Positions 12,101 to 27,086 of a stretch of 64,000 nucleotides of DNA are shown in pieces. The stretch lies in contig NOWV01000010.1 of the NCBI GenBank assembly GCA_003344405.1, positions 1,040,366 through 1,104,365 on the forward strand, in the 5' to 3' direction. A program made the position numbers and the translations under genes. The DNA is from Trichoplax sp. H2. Its lineage: Eukaryota > Placozoa > Uniplacotomia > Trichoplacea. The notes beneath the pieces were generated by a model that saw only the letters and a program-made list of their open reading frames with translations, was not told the DNA's origin and ran no database searches. Within the stretch, counting starts at the first letter, position 1, and every line of letters starts with the position of its first letter.

Positions 12101-14167
12101 AAGGATCGCGATAAATATGTTAGCGGAGAATTTAGGTATTACTTGTTGATGCTTCACAGTAAAATATATAGCCTACTTCAAGAAAATCGTTCTTTGTAAA
12201 CTTGCTATTAAAACTGAATAGGTTTCGACATGGTTATTCCAAACACAATCCTCGTAAAATGGTGAAAACTTGGGCGGAAAAGGAAATGAGAAATTTGCAT
12301 AGGCAAGACTTACTCTCTAGGGCGAAATAATATTTAAATTAATAATTATGTGGGCATTGCAGCCATGATAATACTGAATGATATTGAATAATAATATTTC
12401 ATTACAGACTGTATACTGCTGAAATTCCTTGTCCAAAACCACTATTACTCAAGAGCCATGTTTTACTTATGGAGTTTATAGGAACTAATGGATGGTAAAT
12501 ATTGTAATTTTACTTGTGGTTTGATGATACAATTGTAATTGATAAGCTTTAATTAAAAAGCTTGGCTTGTAATCACGTTTAGGGCATCTCCAAGGTTAAA
12601 AGATGTGCAAATATCAGAGAGCAAAGCTAGGGAGTTATACATGCAGTGTATTAATATTATGAGACGAATGTACTGGAAATGTAAATTGGTTCATGCTGAT
12701 TTAAGTGAATTTAATATTTTGTAAGTTATATGCAATACGTAAAATATTTTAAGAAATTATGTAATACTGAATATTTCTACCTCCTTATATATGTAGATAC
12801 CATAAAGGTAGCTTAATCATAATTGATGTATCACAGTCAGTGGAACATGATCATCCGCACGCTTTGGAATTTTTAAGAAAGGACTGTTCGAATATAACTG
12901 GTATAAGCGATATTAATATTTCATTGATACGTGAAAAATGGATTAATTATTATTCTATTTAAAATTATTTTTGGTCTAGATTATTTTCGAAAAAGACAAG
13001 TTTGTACAATGACTGTTAAAGAGCTTTTTGATTTCATCACTGATCCTAATATCACGGATGATAATATTGATGACTATCTTGAAAAGGTTAATAACAATTG
13101 TTTGCATCACTAAGTAATTTAATTTCATTAAATTAATCTTTTTGAAGTGACTATGTACAGGCACTATTAACTCGAATCTAGCTATTGTATGGGTGATTTT
13201 TCAATTTCTAAAAAATCTTACAGTAAATTCTTACGTCCCGTAGGCTCAAGAAATTGCAGCTGCCCGTGGATTTAGTGAAGCTCATCCGGAAGACGCAGTA
13301 AATGAGGAAGTGTTTATGCGTACCTTTATTCCCAATAGATTAGATGAAGTAGCGGACTTTGAATCTGATATTATGAAAGTACAATCTGGGGACACCGAGG
13401 ATGTTAGTGAATGTATAATAGCATACAATAATTTTCTGTGTAAAACTTCTTTTTATATTACTTCTAATTTTTTAAGAGTATATACTCATTAATAATCCTA
13501 TTATTTGCTAGATTCACTACCAAACCATCACAGGTTTAAGAAAAGATCTTAGTGGTCCATCGCAGGTATTTGGGTTATAAATTGTGCTAAAAAATGAAAC
13601 CTTTAGAATTTTAGATTAGAACAAATATATAAAAGCTTCACTCTAGTGTCCACGGAGGTAGAATTTTTAACTATCGTTCCATAACGAATGGAATTAGTTC
13701 TTATTCAGTTTAATTGATATCGTTTCAACTTGACCTAACAAATAGGAACCATCAATCCTTACAGAACAAGCAATCGAAGATGATTCGGAAGATAGTTCAA
13801 GTACAGAATCTTCGGATGATAGTGATACTGAAACAGTCAGATCCGCGAAAGAAGAAAAAGGTCCAAAATGTAAAAGGAACGAAGATAAAGATAGCAAAAG
13901 GGTAAGTTGTACATTATCACGCGTGAGTAAGTGTAATTTTTCTAATTTTGCAATCAGTTAGCTAGGATAATAGTACTACTGGAATAACAATCTCTATATA
14001 CGCGTATTTGACTTAATTTATTTGATTGATGATTATGCAAAAACATCAATTTTAAGGAACGAAAGAAATTAGCGAAGGAAGCCCAGAGAGAGAAAAGAAA
14101 AAACAAAACTCCGAAACACGTTAAGAAAAGGAAAGAAAAGGTTGCTAGAATGAAGAAAGGAAAATAA
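9182..14167 (+). CDS. RIOK1: Serine/threonine-protein kinase RIO1
   Basis: RIO1 is an atypical kinase/ATPase for late cytoplasmic 40S ribosome maturation. Exons: 9182-9234, 10435-10445, 10590-10693, 10823-10846, 11201-11246, 11351-11426, 11649-11691, 11773-11865, 11944-11994, 12074-12135, 12222-12302, 12408-12494, 12583-12720, 12797-12900, 12980-13086, 13244-13402, 13512-13565, 13746-13901 and 14057-14167. All phases join, giving 519 aa (human is somewhat longer). The N terminus is acidic (EDEDFEIDW). The core shows the RIO1 P-loop ([15 protein letters not shown]), the ATP-site lysine (RAIKIYKTSIL), the catalytic loop ([13 protein letters not shown]), the metal-binding Asp ([14 protein letters not shown]) and the flexible DNA/Pol-like tail ([13 protein letters not shown]). 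The C terminus is basic ([19 protein letters not shown]). Exons 2-4 are the weakest: the exon 3 donor could also be at 10726/10727. The intron after 12302 has a GC donor. The neighbour PCMTD converges on it tail to tail. Confidence 0.95.
9255..9800. repeat. Tandem repeat in RIOK1 intron 1, ~205-215 bp unit
   Basis: About 2.5 copies. CGTTTTGCGTTGC occurs at about 9260 (variant), 9476 and 9680. Each copy is followed by AGGAAGAAATGA-like text, then GAGATAGAGCTATTCTTGAG and ACTTGGATATGA. The repeat lies wholly inside the first intron. Confidence 0.75.
12303..12407 (+). other. RIOK1: GC-AG intron in RIOK1
   Basis: The donor is AG/GCAAGA and the acceptor ATTACAG. Reading through the donor gives a stop within a few codons, and there is no usable GT before it. 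Splicing at GC restores the conserved [16 protein letters not shown] junction. Except for the C at position +2, the donor matches the consensus fully, as known GC-AG introns do. Confidence 0.85.
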
Positions 14168-15523
14168 ATTGTGTCTTGTAAATGGATCAAGTAATCGTGT
14201 CGTTATACGCACAATATGCATTACCATATTTGCTGTAAACATGGAATGGATATATGCAACATTTGTCGCTTGAAGTGAAAGATTCGTATAAAATATGATA
14301 CGATTAAATCGGTGTTCCGGTTTGAACTCTGTATTACTTGTTAAAGCTTTAAATAGAAAAAAGATCCTACTATCTTTAAAATTCAATTTTAAGATAACAA
14401 TAAGCGAAGGAATTAGTGTAAAATGAGAGACACAGTTAATTAAATCAATGTTCAGGTTTGGACTCTGTATTAATTATTCATTAAGGTCAATACTGAAATG
14501 CCATAAGGCCTTGCTACCGGTACGCTACACATTCACTCTTAGAAGTAATAGCTGTATTATTAACCATTCTCTATGGTCACATAGTATTTTTTAAAGACCA
14601 CCTAATCTGAAGTTCAATACAGTCAGGAAGGCAATAAAATGTGAAAATAACTTTATTAAAATATTAGCATCAACATTATACTAACTAATGTACTACTTGA
14701 AAGTATGCAAGTACAAGAAGACGCAGCCTAGTAACAATGCTATGTGTAGCTTGTCGTTCGAGAATCATAGCTACGCGCGTGCAATCCTAATGACTATTTT
14801 AACACATAAGAATAATTTACACACTTTAGTATTACAGTTCTAACTGTATATAAATTAGTCATCATGAGCTGACGTAATAAACGTTATAGAAGCAAGAATA
14901 AAGTAAAGTCATAACTTCTTTCCTTAAGGATGTAACAGAAATGGTTACCTGAGTATTTAAATTATTATATAGCTTCAATCTTATTGATTTTATATCATCA
15001 ATAATAAACATATGCGTTCCATTGCATATTAACTTAATATATTCGAGGAACGATAGTCAGTTAATTCTTGCCAAAAGCTGGTTAGGCAAATCTTATACAA
15101 TAATTATCACATGATAAAATTAGTAAGTTTGATAAATTGGACATTTCTGTTAGTTTCATAGAATTAGTACTGTAGCTTACCCGTTATCGTAACGTAAATA
15201 TTAAGTAATTATTGAACGTAGAAATTCATCATGAACTGATGAATTACAGATAGATTTTTATTGAAACAAATAGCACAATTTTAGATTTGAAACATTTTTA
15301 AGCAGAGAATGTACAAATAGTGTTCAATATTCATCTTAATTCTTGCTTGTTAGGTAGAATTTGGCATTATCGTTGAGTCGGAGTTTAATCACATTCGTCG
15401 ATAACTGGAGTTTCTTAATTATACAAAGGCATAAAGAGTATGAGCTGAATTTTATTATTCAGCAGAGATCAATGCAGCCCTTGCATAGTTTACTCTTTCA
15501 TTTGTTGTTCAACCATATCTTAC
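14168..15523. other. Intergenic spacer between convergent RIOK1 and PCMTD
   Basis: No gene is seen. The RIOK1 poly(A) hexamer AATAAA (14163-14168) overlaps its stop codon. A weak direct repeat (TTCnGGTTTGnACTCTGTATTA) occurs near 14318 and 14451. On the minus strand AATAAA lies at 15451-15456, about 70 bp past the PCMTD stop. Confidence 0.6.
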
Positions 15524-18858
<3,335 letters not shown>

Positions 18859-19202
18859 TTAAAATGTGCAGACAGGTTTTATTGATTCAATTTCTTTTGT
18901 CACGCTATCCACAAACCAAGTCGTTATCGACAATAACTCGACGATGGGCTACAATTTCAACGTTTGAAGGGAATCACAAACTTTTCTCAGTTAATTTCTG
19001 ACTACTTGTGAGTCAGAAAGAGAAACGCCATTGAGTGAGCCATCAAGGCAATGCTCCATTTCCTATGGTGGGACGCTTGTTGTTGTTGATGTTTTTGTTG
19101 ATATTATTTTTAATACCGAAGGGAGAGGCTGATTGGAATGTAAAGGAGTAGACTGTTGCAAACCGCGCACAGGATCGATACGATACCATGAACTAGATAG
19201 GG

Positions 19203-19493
19203 CAATCCAATACAGCAAAGAGAGAGAGAGAAAATGGTGGGTACTGGTACGATACTGGTACTGATCGCCAGTCTGGCGTCCAATGGAAATGAGTACTATA
19301 CACTGTAGGAGAGAGTACTATGTATTGTAGAACTCGATAGCACAATCCAATACAGTACAGTACAGTACAGCAAAGACTGAGAGAGAAAATGGTGGGTACT
19401 GGTATTACAGTATGCTGGTACTGATCGCCAGTCTGGTATCCAATGGAAAAGAGTACTATACACTGTAGAAGAGAGTACTATGTATTGTAGCAC
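19203..19493. repeat. Two-copy direct duplication, 155 bp unit
   Basis: GGTGGGTACTGGTA starts at 19236 and again at 19391. The flanking text matches in both copies: CAATCCAATACAG and the GAGAGA run before it, CTGATCGCCAGTCTGG and GAGTACTATACACTGTAG after it. Identity looks high, and the second copy has expanded its TACAG run. Confidence 0.8.
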
Positions 19494-20742
19494 AGCCGTC
19501 TCATTGGCCATCACTTTCTTTCTAGGAAGTCGAGTGTACAGTACGTACACAAAGGCTACGACTGCGCCTGAGTCACCGGCTGACAATACTCTTCTTGTAC
19601 TAGGTAAGTGTTGAATCATCAGTAACGATAGTATAGCTGTGTAGTGGATGCAACATGGACTTTCCTTTTGTTATGGTAACATCTTGCCTATCGTAGAGTA
19701 GAAATAATCGACGAGAAACCAGCGGAATTTACACTGCTGTGCAGTGTACACTAGTAGTCATCGACAGTGCAGTATTATTAGTTGATGTCGTTGAAAATAT
19801 CAATTTGGAAAAAGCTCTCCTAGGTCTAGACAGCGGGCTCCAACTATTCTGCAGGACAATATCGACCTAACAGATTAAGTCAACACACCATCGTGACGTG
19901 TGTTCATAAAGTTGACAGTAGTCACGTGACATGAAGTCATTCATGATCTTACCTCAAGATCTCCAAACCAGAAATTGTAGCTGCTGACAGTGTACTGTAC
20001 AGTACACTGTACAGTAGCAAAACGATCGTTGAATACAGTACTGTATACTGTACACTATACTGTATAGCTCTACCCATTGGGAATTGACATCGAAATTACA
20101 GGGACTACTAGAGCTGCAGATCCCTGCCATGGGACTCAACCCCACAATATATCCGAACATTTTGCAAAAGCTGGAACCGAAATGCTGATAGTGCTAGACA
20201 TCGACTTTGTTTTTGTGCATTTTTTCAATTACTTGGACAGCGTTGAGTAAAATAAGTGAAGAAAAACTGGAGCACATCGGCAGCTCCACCTCGTACAGTA
20301 CATGACGTCGATCTGAAGTGAAGGCTGAACTTTCAACTATGGATTTACCTGGACGTGTATACAGTACAGTAAAACTGCATGGCGTAAAGTACTGTACAGT
20401 ACAGTACACAGTACAGTACTGTATCCAACTTCCTACAGTACTGTACTGTACTCTCCATTTTGTCTCGTACTGTACTGTGGTGAGGACGCATAACCAAGGT
20501 TGCCAGGACAGGACATGCTTCGCTGTGGATGAAATAATGTACAATTTAGCCACGACAGTTGGAGCGATCGAATACGGTGGCTCACAATCTGAAAACTTTA
20601 AAGCTGTAAGTTTTGTACTTTTAGAGACATTAAGCTTTAAAATATAAAAGCTTAAATAAACTATGCTACCTATTCTACTGTACAGTACAGTACCTTCTTA
20701 ACAGGATTTGACTAGATTTACAAGTTTGCGGGTAAACCTACA

Positions 20743-20824
20743 GTACCGTAGAATCCCCTCCCCGTACCGGCAACCCTCACGAAAACATTGACCCGTCGTC
20801 GGGTTTGACCGGCTTCTACGGTAC
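20743..20824. repeat. Foldback structure with nested hairpin
   Basis: The arms GTACCGTAGAA (20743-20753) and TTCTACGGTAC (20814-20824) are perfectly complementary over 11 bp. Inside are CCGG at 20767 and 20809, and a second hairpin ACCCG-TCGT-CGGGT at 20791-20804. Confidence 0.7.
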
Positions 20825-21044
20825 AGTACGGTACTGCACACAGTGTACAGTACAGTGAGTACTGTATCTTACAGTACATTTTACTGTGTCGTACTGTACG
20901 GTACCGTATAGCGATTTGTACTGTGTTGTAGATGAGCTTGAGGTATCAAGGCTTGAGCTATCACAAACCGAGCGAGAACTTGCCTTGAAGAGATCTCAAA
21001 ACAATTTCAGCTTGGCATCTTGTGCCGTTCTACTGGATTTCAAG

Positions 21045-24000
21045 ATGACTTTCATGAATGCAATGTACAACTTTTTCAATCGTCATCGCCGAAAAATTAT
21101 CATTTCGTCAGCCATTGCTGGAGGTATGTATTGCTCAAGAATCGTTGATAAGGGACTGTGAACCGATTGCAATTTTATAGTTGGATGCATACCAATACTA
21201 GGCTCAAAAAGATGCCAATGCTTTTCTTATCCACATGCAGTAATTCTATTTGTCTAATCGATAGCATTGTCCAATTAACTTACCATTCATTCATTCTATT
21301 ATTATCCAGAGTCTTGTTGCATCATCTACGATAATAGTACAACTACAAGATTCACCGTAGTAATAGGCAATCAAATCATAACGATGATAATACGAAGATG
21401 GATAGACTACGATCACTTATTCGAAAGCACGCAATTGCAAATTGCGGTCCGTACACACTGACATACCTTAACAACTTTCAAAGTCTTTTCATCTTATATA
21501 CATGTATCGAGTGTAGGCTTAGCATATCATAGATACTCTATGTTGTAACCATGTCATAGTTTTGACTTAGTAGCGCAAGAAACACGGTATCATTATCTTA
21601 ACTCCTATACAGTACACTGTAGATGCAGTAGGTAAAGTGGTGAAATAGACAGCAAGCAAGCGATCGAACGCTTTTACTATCAGTCTATCAACTTGAAATG
21701 CTCTGACCAAAGTCCAAAACAGTCCAAGCTCTTGTCATCATTATCATCCCCAGAATCTGCTCATTTAGATATCATAGATGATGACCGAGATAGATTAAGT
21801 CGATAAATGGATTGAAATGTTCACCTTGAAATGAAGTTGAAAAGGATAAACAGACACATTAGCTAAATGACATTTCTTATAAATATAGACAGTAATTTGT
21901 AGCACTGTATAGAAAACGGAACACTTGTCAATATAGGCAACGCATTATGAGATGTAAAACAGAAAACAGCATTTTTTTCTTATAAATACAGTACAAATAG
22001 TAATTTAAACTATTCAAGAAACTCGTCTATGCAGCCAACGTATTAGAACATGTAAAAAAGGATAGATTGTCATAGAACGAATCTGCAGCAACTTCACTTA
22101 GTTTCGTGCAATTTAATCCTAATAATGTAAGCTAGAAACCATAGGGGTCACTAGTGCAAAGCATGTCTTATAGACATCTCCTTATTTCTAGAGGAAATGA
22201 AGGTATAGCTGAAGCCCGTAAGATATACTTAATTAATCGTACTATGAAGTATGTACTGTACAACAGCACTTTATCGGACACGATTTTGTATTGCTGCCAC
22301 AGACCCTGACAAAAATCGAAGCAGGCTTTTTCTCCTAAAACTATAAAATAATCTCTCCATTATAATAAACTTGTTTCTCCATCTCATGACAGCTAGATAC
22401 TAACAATTTAGGTACTATAGAATCTAATTTACAATCCTAAATTAATAGCAATATATTTATAACCAAGGTGTTGTTGTCTTGGTCAAATATTCACAATGGC
22501 GATTGCAAAAATATATTGAAGGCGAAACAACGTTACAAATGACACGAGCAAGGTATGTACAATTGATACGATCACAAAGTACCTTTTCAATAAGGGATTT
22601 AGTAATTAATTACTGTATTCGCCTATTCCAAAATTAGTAGTCACCGCTATACTGCTGGCGTAAATCGCTTCTTCTGTTACTTGATTAGGATATAAACCAT
22701 TATATCCTAAATCTTATTCATCTTTATCGCTTTTATAGGATGGAGAATCATTTTAACAACAATCAAAAGACTTGCCATTTAACAAGTAAAACTAATAGTA
22801 GTATTCATACTCTTATATCTATCTTGACAAGTAAAATTACTCATATGAAATGTATGATACCTGACCAATTTTCCTGTAAAATTTACCTGCATATCTATTT
22901 TATATTCTTACGTATAGTTATATCATTACTGCCAAATCTAAGTGAAGCAATCGAAAAAGAAATCAATTTGGATGAGTTAACAGAAAAACTGAAAGCAAGG
23001 TAGATTCAGAACAAAAATACTAGGTTAAATGGTGTCCGTTTATTTATCAGTAAAACACTTTGTGCAAAATTCTTATTTGATAAAAATGATTATCATTCCA
23101 TAATCATTAAATTAATTTTTTTAATATTCATCCGTTAGACCTCCAAATCGTCTGCAAATCTGGGAAAATTTAAAGACGCTAAGTAATAAACTTGAACTGC
23201 TATTCTTTCGGTAGACAGGATATTGTATCTTAGATATGTTATATCCATTTATTACATAGCATTTACACAAGTGGTAACCAAGTTATACAGCGTATGCATG
23301 CTAACGATTTTGGTTCGTATTCAACTAAATATTATTGGTGGTTATATGTACCTTGATAGCACAAATGATAAAGAGACAAAAAATGTAAGTTGCTATTATT
23401 GTAATCACTTATATGACAATAACTTAAAAGCATTCGTATGAAGAGAATTCTTCTAATTCATAATTGCAGGCAGATAGCGATCAAACTTACGCCTCTGCAC
23501 GATTACAACAGCGCTATCTTTCCGTGGTCTATTATTTATTGGGAGATGGTATTGCGCTAATATCAATAAAAGATTAATACAGTAATAGCCAAACGTTATC
23601 TACATTATATAACTCCAAATCAATTTGTTTATATTAGGAATGAAAGAGTTTATAAAAGTTGTGAAAGATACCATAAGTGATATTGTTACAAAGTAAGTTA
23701 TATGAATATTCGAGATATTATAATACAACTATATTTAAGAATCTTTATACTTATGCAATACTGAGTACAGTAGATGACCAATAAGGATGATTGCCAATAG
23801 ATAAAGTAAACTTGTAAATAAACTCATTTTCAATTTCGATGTCAATCAATTCAAACAGCTTAAGCCTAAAGAAAGAAGTATCACTTGGCGATATTAGTCA
23901 ATTGTTTCAAAGAATAAGGATGGTTTTACATGATAAATTATGTCAAGCTAATCAAGATTCGAAAAGGTATAGTCATAGTTTACCCTATAATTTCAATTCC

Positions 24001-24895
24001 TGTTAATGTAATCAAAGATTCACTTACAATGTCTCATTATATTCATTTTTGACACTATATCTAGCTTTTTAACCTCGTTCATGATACCTCCTAACGATGA
24101 AATAAGTGACTCGGTATTTAGCTATGCTTCACTATGAAACTGACCTACCTTGTTAATCGTCAATAGTTTCTGCGATATTTTTGCAATCTTCAGGAATATG
24201 ATATATTTTAACTAATTACTGAACCATTGTTTATTTACGTATAGTTTGAATCCCTTCAAGAGAATCAATTATTTAGTAAACTGATGTCAGAAACTAGAGA
24301 TATGATAGAAAGTCAAGATTGCATTAAAGTAATGAACCATTGTTTAGATTTTGGTTTTAATACTTTTATGGACAAGGTTGATGAGGCTGTTAAACAGCAA
24401 GTGACTTCGAAGAATATTGAGTAAGCTTCCTTACATTCGATAACATAAATTAGTTATTATCAATTGTTACTTTTCTTGTAGTACTTTGTAATGAATCTTT
24501 ATTTGATTACTATATTACAGAATTACTTTGGCAGTTGCAAAATTATTGCCAGTTGTAACGAGTCAACTTAAAGTCATGATGAAAGAATCAAGTAACACTT
24601 CCAATTCATTCTTGCAGGTATACAGTACTATTGTTTAAAGAATCCTATTTTAAACTTTTAGTAGCTATTAATGCCGTTAGAGATGGAATAACTTTAAATT
24701 CTTTGTGTTATTAATGCCTGTTACTAACAGTTAATCAGATTAATTGTATGTAATTATGCTCAAAATACCCGTAAAATAAGCAGAGGTAAATTGTAATTCT
24801 TGATTACTTTTGAACAATTTTAGAAATTGATGGATCACAAATTAATTGAAATGTTATCATTGAACATATATGAAGCATTTGCGCAGCCTATTTAA
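21045..24895 (+). CDS. PEX3: Peroxisomal biogenesis factor 3
   Basis: PEX3 is the peroxisomal membrane anchor that receives PEX19 with its membrane-protein cargo. Exons: 21045-21123, 22468-22552, 22739-22785, 22918-22999, 23139-23182, 23272-23384, 23470-23548, 23638-23692, 23859-23966, 24065-24113, 24245-24420, 24521-24617 and 24824-24895. They total 1086 nt, 361 aa, close to human PEX3 (373 aa). The N terminus [20 protein letters not shown] is the basic-plus-transmembrane peroxisome-targeting segment. Conserved stretches include [56 protein letters not shown] and [10 protein letters not shown] at the end. At the exon 5/6 junction a few residues of the usual SFTRS segment are absent, so that splice may be off by a small exon. 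ATG 21045 is the first in good context; 21054 is also possible. Confidence 0.95.
21124..22467 (+). other. PEX3 intron 1, 1.34 kb
   Basis: This is the longest intron of PEX3. I see no exon, RNA gene or clear repeat in it apart from isolated TACAG words (about 21608, 21990). Confidence 0.5.
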
Positions 24896-25381
24896 AGAAA
24901 ATGCACAATAAGGATATCATTATAAAATGTGTTAGATGTTACAGCCCCATACGGAGAATTTACAACTTAATCTAAACATAATTTCGATTTTCGTATTGTA
25001 AACACATCTCCCATGCAATTATCAATGCCATTTTTTAACATTTCTTATCATTTATGTACAATCAACAAATGTATTAAGTCTATTATAAGAACTGATAGAT
25101 TATACTCGTAAATGCAATGATGCGATCATAGCAAATTCTTTTTTATTGCATATTACTAGTCATGTCTATATGACAATCGCCATAGTTTTATTTCTTCGCC
25201 CATAGCTAATTTAGGGTATGTTCAGAAACTATCTAAATAAGGTAATCTTATGGTACTACTGTAAACTCCATAAATCTTTCCACTACGGTGTATTTCTCTT
25301 AGTCGCTACGGTACATAAATATTTACTTGCAAAAAATTTTCATTAATTTTCGATAGCACTATTATAAATGCAGTGACTACT
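24896..25381. other. 3' flank of PEX3
   Basis: No gene seen. There is no canonical AATAAA immediately after the stop; the closest sequence is ACAATAAG near 24905. Confidence 0.5.
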
Positions 25382-25543
25382 ACTAGCTTATATCGCCCAT
25401 GGTTATAAACTTTAATCATAATATTAATTATAACCGAGTGACCTATAAATGTATAATAAATGAATGATTAATTCTTTCAACACATTCTTTGGACTTCGAA
25501 AGGATTTCTTAAAACCGTGTTGCTCATTCTTATCAAACCTGTG
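25382..25543. repeat. 162 bp duplicated flank, copy 1 (left of assembly gap)
   Basis: It is identical to 25992-26153 except for one base (t at 25461, c at 26071). It begins ACTAGCTTATATCG and ends at the first N with CAAACCTGTG. It is probably the same genomic locus assembled twice. Confidence 0.95.
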
Positions 25544-25563
25544 NNNNNNNNNNNNNNNNNNNN
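25544..25563. other. Assembly gap, 20 N
   Basis: A run of exactly 20 N. This is probably a fixed-size placeholder, so the true distance is unknown. Confidence 0.99.
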
Positions 25564-25991
25564 GATTGGTTAGCAAATGTTTAGTTTTAAATACCTCTGA
25601 CGGCTCTACGAAGCCTATAAATGATAGTGCAATTAGAAAATTTAGAGAGAGAGTAGAAGAAGATTTTATTTGAAGAACTTGTTGAATTTAAAAGGCCTTC
25701 GGGGTCGAATTGTCGTAAGTTAAAACGTTCTTCTTTTTGAAAGGTTGTTTGGTCGTTGACAGTTCTTAAGTCTGTCATTTATTTTAATAATACTTAAAGC
25801 TAAGTATTTGTAAGGTTGTTCGGTTTATACTTCTCTCCATTTTTGTTTTGAAATAAATTGTTGTTCGGTTATTTCCCCAAATTTTATTTGGTGTCAAAGT
25901 ATTAGCGTTAAGTCGACCGGAGTGCAACGAAAGTAGAATCAAAGTTTGTTAAAGTTTCGTAGCTTGATCTCTACACATTTCATTTCATTAC
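25564..25991 (+). mobile_element. Probable 3' end of an inserted element (LTR retrotransposon-like), not identified
   Basis: The stretch lies between the gap and the second copy of the flank. It starts with an open frame ending KPINDSAIRKFRERVEEDFI and stop (to about 25673), which could be the end of a pol-type protein. About 320 bp of non-coding DNA follow, with repeated GTTGTTCGGTT-type words, up to ...CATTACA where the duplicated flank resumes. That position and the flank duplication fit an element inserted at ACTAGC. No reverse transcriptase or integrase motif is visible and no LTR pair can be shown here, so the class is inference. Confidence 0.4.
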
Positions 25992-26153
25992 ACTAGCTTA
26001 TATCGCCCATGGTTATAAACTTTAATCATAATATTAATTATAACCGAGTGACCTATAAATGTATAATAAACGAATGATTAATTCTTTCAACACATTCTTT
26101 GGACTTCGAAAGGATTTCTTAAAACCGTGTTGCTCATTCTTATCAAACCTGTG
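25992..26153. repeat. 162 bp duplicated flank, copy 2
   Basis: It matches 25382-25543 with one mismatch and then continues into unique sequence (TTTGATTGAATATTAG). It follows directly on the putative element end. Confidence 0.95.
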
Positions 26154-26756
26154 TTTGATTGAATATTAGAATATACGAGTAGTCCTTCGTAGTAGTAATC
26201 TAATGGAATACTACTTAATCCCAATTGCACGATAATTTTAATGATAATGGCAACGAGCAGCCCTCATTTATTTTATTTAGTATAATGAACGAAAGCATAA
26301 GTGAAATGTTTAAGTAATGTAATATACTGCCTTTTGATTGTCCTATCCATTTTCATGTATTCTCATCAAGAAAGATCATTATGTTTCATTAACATCACAC
26401 ATGCAATTATTAGGCAACAATCAATCAAATGGTTTACACATATATATATCCATTAAAGAAATGTAAATGATTTTAACATTTTATGAGATATGATTTTTAC
26501 ATCCTAGAGAATTTAAAATAAGTATCGTTAATATATATATATACCTTATTTAATGTAGTAAACATGATCTTAGAGAGGTATTTTAAAATTCTAATGCCGC
26601 ACTATTGATTTATTACTGTCTTCAATTGTATGCATGAAAACTATGATATCAGAATGCGCGTAGTAGAATACTTTTCGTAATGTATGATCGAACTAGATTA
26701 ATTCAGTGAACTAATTGAAATTACTTTTTCGTATAACAGTATGTATTATAGCAAAA
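26154..26756. other. Non-coding AT-rich spacer
   Basis: No gene is seen. It contains a short (TA)n run near 26531-26543. Confidence 0.5.
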
Positions 26757-27086
26757 TTATGATCTGTTAGCCTTTTTCTTCTCATCCATCACTTCTCTTC
26801 GACAACACTTGGTAAAGGTTTTATGAAAGTCTTTACATTTGTTCATTTCTTTAATTTCGTTTATATGTCGATTGATGCTAGTTTTTGATTCTAACTTCAT
26901 TTTCTTAGTTGTAATCATATTGAATAATCTATCGATACTGATAGATTTTAGATGACAACGATAGCCTTTCTTAGCAGCTAGGATACCCCATTTGCAGCAA
27001 TTGCGAACTTTATTGACTAATCTTCTTTCATATGTTGTTAAAACGTCTTCCTCTTCATGTTTTGCCCCATGACCAGACGTAGCCAT
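26757..27086 (-). CDS. Unidentified 109 aa lysine- and cysteine-rich protein
   Basis: A single open frame runs from ATG (27086) to TAA (26757). It starts MATSGHGAKHEEEDV, has RNCCKW near residue 30, and ends with a Lys-rich tail (DEKKKANRS). Near residue 83 is CKDFHKTFTKC, a CX9C spacing like one half of the twin-CX9C mitochondrial intermembrane-space proteins. The partner half (RNCCKW...YRC) does not fit CX9C, so that assignment is weak. No splice sites are needed, unlike its many-exon neighbours, so it could also be a retrocopy or one exon of a larger gene. I do not recognise the family. Confidence 0.5.
   Translation of the reverse strand: MATSGHGAKHEEEDVLTTYERRLVNKVRNCCKWGILAAKKGYRCHLKSISIDRLFNMITTKKMKLESKTSINRHINEIKEMNKCKDFHKTFTKCCRREVMDEKKKANRS

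Noticed and set aside
19296-20647. Several overlapping open frames on both strands rich in YCTV/YSTVQ peptides
   Set aside because: They are translations of the TACAG/CTGTA repeat, which has no stop in several frames; no domain or splice logic supports them.
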